A stretch of DNA of 64,000 nt from Streptosporangium sandarakinum (lineage in GTDB: Bacteria > Actinomycetota > Actinomycetes > Streptosporangiales > Streptosporangiaceae): assembly GCF_013409935.1 (NCBI RefSeq), contig NZ_JACCCO010000002.1, forward strand, positions 1,240,001 through 1,304,000. The letters run 5' to 3'. Below, piece after piece: positions 60,886-64,000 of the stretch; the first letter of the stretch is position 1, and the number at the start of each line of letters is the position of its first letter. Under the pieces are notes generated by a model that did no database searches, was not told where the DNA came from, and saw nothing but the letters and a program-made list of their open reading frames with translations. The position numbers were made by a program, and so were the translations under genes.

Positions 60886-62100
60886 ATGAGCTCGAAGACG
60901 ACACCGGAGCAGCCGCTGCCGGTCCGCACGGTCCTGCAGATGGTCGGCGGCTGGATCGGCAAGCTCGGCACCGTCTGGGTCGAGGGGCAGATCACCGAGC
61001 TGACCGCGCGCGGCGGCACGGTGTTCCTGACGCTCCGCGACCCGGTGGCCAACATGTCGGCCCGGGTCACCTGCCCGCGCGGCGTCTACGAGGCGACGGT
61101 CCCCCGGCCGGTGGACGGCGCCCGGGTCGTCATGCACCTGAAGCCCGACTTCTGGGTCAACCGGGGCTCCTTCGCGTTCACCGCGCTGGAGATGCGCCCG
61201 GTGGGCGTGGGCGAGCTGCTGGCCCGGCTGGAGCGGCTGCGCCAGGTGCTCGCCGCCGAGGGGCTGTTCGGGGTGGACCGCAAGCGGAGGCTGCCGTTCC
61301 TGCCCGGCACGATCGGGCTGATCTGCGGCCGCGACTCGGCCGCCGAGCGCGACGTGCTGGAGAACTCCCGGCGCCGCTGGCCGGCCGTGCGGTTCAAGGT
61401 CGAGCCGGTGGCGGTGCAGGGACCGTACGCGGTCACCGAGGTCACCGAGGCGCTGCGCAAGTTCGACGCGGACGGTGAGGTCGACGTCATCGTGGTCGCC
61501 CGGGGCGGCGGGTCCATGGAGGACCTGCTGCCCTTCTCCGACGAGTCGCTGGTCCGGGCGGTGGCCGCGTGCCGGACCCCGGTGGTCAGCGCGATCGGCC
61601 ACGAGCAGGACAACCCGCTGCTCGACCTGGTGGCCGACGTACGGGCCTCCACGCCCACGGACGCCGCCAAGAAGATCGTCCCGGACGTGGGCGAGCAGCT
61701 CACCCTCATCCGCCAGCTCCGCGACCGGGGGCGCCGGGTGACCGCCGGCTGGCTGGACCGCGAGACGGCCTGGCTGTCCGCGGTCCGCTCCCGCCCCTCG
61801 CTCGCCGACCCGGTCCGCGAGCTGGAGCGCCGTGCCGAGCAGGCCGATCAGCTCAGGGATCGCGCCAGGCGCTGTCTGACCGCCTCCCTGGACCGGGCGG
61901 GAGACTCGCTGACGCACCTGCGGGCCCGCCTGGTCGCGCTGTCGCCCGCCGCGACCCTGGAGCGCGGCTACGCGATCGTGCAGCGCCCGTCGGGCGACGT
62001 CGTACGGCTGGCCCGCGACACCGCCCCCGGCGAGGAGCTGACGGTCCGGTTCTCCGACGACCGGGTGACGGTCCGGAGGGACCCGGAGCCGACGGGCTGA
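60886..62100 (+). CDS. xseA: Exodeoxyribonuclease VII large subunit
   Basis: 404 residues. OB-fold DNA-binding domain (about 10-105; [23 protein letters not shown], given here as [10 protein letters not shown]), then the catalytic domain with [25 protein letters not shown] (about 205-216) and [23 protein letters not shown], followed by a coiled coil and C-terminal GYAIVQ. It degrades single-stranded DNA with XseB. xseB follows after 190 bp. Confidence 0.96.
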   Translation: MSSKTTPEQPLPVRTVLQMVGGWIGKLGTVWVEGQITELTARGGTVFLTLRDPVANMSARVTCPRGVYEATVPRPVDGARVVMHLKPDFWVNRGSFAFTALEMRPVGVGELLARLERLRQVLAAEGLFGVDRKRRLPFLPGTIGLICGRDSAAERDVLENSRRRWPAVRFKVEPVAVQGPYAVTEVTEALRKFDADGEVDVIVVARGGGSMEDLLPFSDESLVRAVAACRTPVVSAIGHEQDNPLLDLVADVRASTPTDAAKKIVPDVGEQLTLIRQLRDRGRRVTAGWLDRETAWLSAVRSRPSLADPVRELERRAEQADQLRDRARRCLTASLDRAGDSLTHLRARLVALSPAATLERGYAIVQRPSGDVVRLARDTAPGEELTVRFSDDRVTVRRDPEPTG

Positions 62101-62290
62101 CCGCCGGGCGGAATACCGCCCGGCGCCCGGGGCCGGACGGACGGCGAGCGGGAAGGTCCCGGGGCGGCCCCGGGGCAGGCTGGTGGCGCCGGGGCGGGCG
62201 TTCCGTCGCGAACGCGGCCGTGACGGCTGTGACGGCCGTGGCGGCTGTGGGAAGGCCGGGGAGCCGGGCCGTACGGCCTATGGTGGGTAC

Positions 62291-62521
62291 GTGGCCGATG
62301 AGAAGACACCGTCGTACGAGCAGGCGCGCGAGGAACTGACCGAGGTGGTCCGCCGCCTTGAGGCGGGCGGGCTGACGCTGGAGCAGTCGATCGAGCTGTG
62401 GGAGCGCGGCGAGAGGCTCGCGACCGTGTGCGAGGAGTGGCTCCAGGGCGCGCGGGTGAAGCTCGCCGCCGCCATGGCGCAGCGCCGCCAGCCCGACCTG
62501 TCGGGCGACTCGCCCTTCTGA
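62291..62521 (+). CDS. xseB: Exodeoxyribonuclease VII small subunit
   Basis: 76 residues with the family pattern SYEQAREELTEVVRRLEAGGLTLEQSIELWERG, here abbreviated SYEQAREELTEVVRRLE and LTLEQSIELWERG. GTG 62291. It binds the XseA coiled coil. The 190-bp gap from xseA is longer than usual but contains no gene. Confidence 0.95.
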   Translation: MADEKTPSYEQAREELTEVVRRLEAGGLTLEQSIELWERGERLATVCEEWLQGARVKLAAAMAQRRQPDLSGDSPF

Positions 62522-62554
62522 CCCCGGACCGCTCGCCTTCCGGGACCTCCGCTC

Positions 62555-62614
62555 CTGACCCGTCCGGTTCACGGCTGACCCGTCCGGTTCACGGCTGACC
62601 CGCCCGGTTCACGG
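62555..62614. repeat. Three tandem 20-bp repeats
   Basis: CTGACCCGTCCGGTTCACGG at 62555-62574 and 62575-62594, and once more with one change at 62595-62614, between convergent xseB and the DUF4245 gene. Confidence 0.9.
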
Positions 62615-62714
62615 CGGCTCCGGCCGCGCGGCTTCGGGGCGGCTCCCTTCCGGCCGTCCGGTCCGGGCGGCTCAGGCTTCGACGGGTGGGTCCCCGTGTC
62701 CGGGCCGCGCGGCG

Positions 62715-63248
62715 TTACGGGGTCGGCTTCGGCTGCTGCTTGAGGGAGGCGGCCAGGGTGGTCAGCTCGTCCCACTGGGCGGTGCCGGTGACGACGACGG
62801 TGGCGTCGGGCAGGAGCCGGACGAGGGAGCGCTGGTTCTTGTCCTTGCGGAAGCGCTGCTCCCAGGTCGCGCCGCCGATCTGGACGTTCCCGGTGACCTC
62901 GGTGGTGTTGGCCATCCGGGAGGCGAAGTCGGCGGCGGGCTTCCCGTTGCTCTGGGCGAGCATCGCGTGGGAGCGCCGGGCGGTGGCGAACCCGAGCCGC
63001 CACGTCGTCGTGTCCTTCTCCTGGGCCGCCCGCGAGCTGGTCGGAATCCAGCCGGCCGGCACCTGGGACGGCGCCCACACCTCGTACGGCGCGGTGCGGC
63101 GCAGGTTGGCGACGTCCATCGAGTAGTCGATCCTGGGAATGTGCTCGGTCCTGCTCTGCGGCGTGACCAGCAGGAAAAGGCCCACGGCCGCGAGGCAGAC
63201 GAGCATCGCGAACGCGTAGCCGTAGAAACCCTGAGTGAAACGTCGCAC
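62715..63248 (-). CDS. DUF4245-like membrane-anchored protein
   Basis: 177 residues: one membrane helix (about 8-28, YGYAFAMLVCLAAVGLFLLV) and an extracytoplasmic domain with IDYSMDVANLRRTAPYEVWAP, WRLGFAT, WEQRFRKD. This resembles DUF4245, commonly found beside xseB and glpX in actinomycetes. GTG 63248 is the only start close to the helix; no strong ribosome binding site precedes it. Function unknown. Confidence 0.8.
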   Translation of the reverse strand: MRRFTQGFYGYAFAMLVCLAAVGLFLLVTPQSRTEHIPRIDYSMDVANLRRTAPYEVWAPSQVPAGWIPTSSRAAQEKDTTTWRLGFATARRSHAMLAQSNGKPAADFASRMANTTEVTGNVQIGGATWEQRFRKDKNQRSLVRLLPDATVVVTGTAQWDELTTLAASLKQQPKPTP

Positions 63249-63403
63249 GATTGTCGAGACTATCCGTCCGGCGGGGCGGTCCGCCCGCCGGGGCACACCC
63301 GCCGCGGCGCCCCGTGGCCTCCGGGGACTGCGGGGGCTCCGGGGACTCCCGGGAAGCCTCCCGGGGGGACCGTACCTTCCCGGAGGGGGCGGTCCGCGGG
63401 GGC

Positions 63404-63985
63404 TCAGGGGCGGCGGATCTGCCCGATGATGGCCAGCGCGTCCTCGACCAGACCGCGGGAGGCGGCCTCGTCCTCCGACAGGGCCACCTCCGACACGGCG
63501 GCGGCCAGCGCCCCGGTGAGGACCACCACCAGCGCGCCCTCGTCCCCTTCGAAGAGGGTGGCGTTGCGCTTGGCCCACTGACGCAGCCGGTCGCGCATGA
63601 CGACCTCGAAGCCGGGCGGCCCGTCTCCGCGCAGGAACAGCGCGGCCAGCTCGCGTTCGGCCAGGCACCCCTCCAGGTAGGCGCGGGCGCCGGCGATGAA
63701 CAGCCGCATCGGGTCGCCCTCCCCCGCGGCGCGGGCCTCCTGGACGGCCTGCCTGGTCCGCTGGGTCTGGCGGGTCTGGAACTCCTCGAACAGGGTCAGG
63801 TAGAGGTCGGCCTTGCCGGAGAAGTGGTGGTAGAGACTGCCGACGCTGGCCCTGGCCCGCGCGACGACGTCGGTGACCCCCGCCTCGGCGAAGCCGCTCT
63901 CGACGAAGGTCTCCCGCGCGGCCGTCAGGAGCGCGACGCGCGTGGCGGCGCCCCGCTCGGAGCTTCGCGGGGACGCGCCGGTCAC
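63404..63985 (-). CDS. TetR-family regulator
   Basis: 193 residues. HTH about 15-60 (RVALLTAARETFVESGFAEAG, ASVGSLYHHFSGKADLYL) and a C-terminal domain of the TetR_C type (FIAGARAYLEGC). GTG 63985. Its target is not visible in the window; the 155-bp gap to the DUF4245 gene holds CTCCGGGGACT-type repeats and no operator-like palindrome. Confidence 0.88.
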   Translation of the reverse strand: MTGASPRSSERGAATRVALLTAARETFVESGFAEAGVTDVVARARASVGSLYHHFSGKADLYLTLFEEFQTRQTQRTRQAVQEARAAGEGDPMRLFIAGARAYLEGCLAERELAALFLRGDGPPGFEVVMRDRLRQWAKRNATLFEGDEGALVVVLTGALAAAVSEVALSEDEAASRGLVEDALAIIGQIRRP

Positions 63986-64000
63986 CGGCCGTACCTCGGG

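Overview
The window is chromosomal DNA from a very GC-rich actinomycete. The evidence is the third-position G/C bias in every gene, GTG/TTG starts, a mycothiol gene (mshB), a lipid-droplet-associated protein next to xseAB, and many actinobacteria-only families. Gene order and product style suggest a filamentous actinomycete, probably Streptosporangiales or a relative. That placement is inference; no rRNA or tRNA gene is visible.

Layout. 1-5.7 kb: two paralogous sigma-70-region-4-like DNA-binding proteins flank a UvrD-type helicase whose N-terminus looks like a RelE/ParE fold. 5.8-10.1 kb: a divergent cysteinyl-tRNA synthetase and a membrane-anchored penicillin acylase family hydrolase. 10.1-14.2 kb: a small HEXXH protein, a DUF6113 membrane protein, mshB and an S9 prolyl oligopeptidase. 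14.3-15.5 kb: a secreted tandem rubrerythrin-like protein behind a SigB/SigF-type promoter. 15.6-20 kb: a heterodimeric ABC exporter with only one intact ATP site, divergent from an HTH/Clp-N operon with a double palindromic operator and an apparently leaderless start. 20.2-32.5 kb: two complete and dissimilar succinate dehydrogenase operons (a cytochrome b558 type on the minus strand, a mycobacterial Sdh1 type on the plus strand). Between them lie a LysR regulator with a good T-N11-A box in front of sdhC and a phosphatase/kinase/response-regulator module.

32.7-48.1 kb: a long minus-strand cluster resembling a type IV secretion/conjugation apparatus (TcpC-like, small pilin-like, TcpE-plus-ParA-like fusion, VirB4 ATPase, TrbL/VirB6-like channel, VirB8/TcpC-like small protein, lytic transglycosylase-NlpC/P60 hydrolase). 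A Nudix hydrolase and two very low-complexity membrane/surface proteins follow. No relaxase or coupling protein is present, so it looks like a resident secretion or DNA-transport machine. 48.6-54.2 kb: an SDR/TetR divergent pair with a shared palindrome, a DJ-1/PfpI neighbourhood (one GlxA-type regulator, one intact DJ-1 protein, one decayed copy), small membrane proteins, and an orphan YefM-like antitoxin whose frame has no stop codon at the usual place.

54.4-64 kb: conserved actinobacterial housekeeping synteny (ychF, a Cys-module lipoprotein-like protein, rmuC, DUF6542, ispH, lipid-droplet protein, xseA, xseB, DUF4245) ending in a TetR gene. Several intergenic gaps carry short tandem repeats of 17-47 bp. 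Strong GC hairpins separate most convergent gene pairs. No CRISPR array, insertion sequence, integrase or attachment site was seen.
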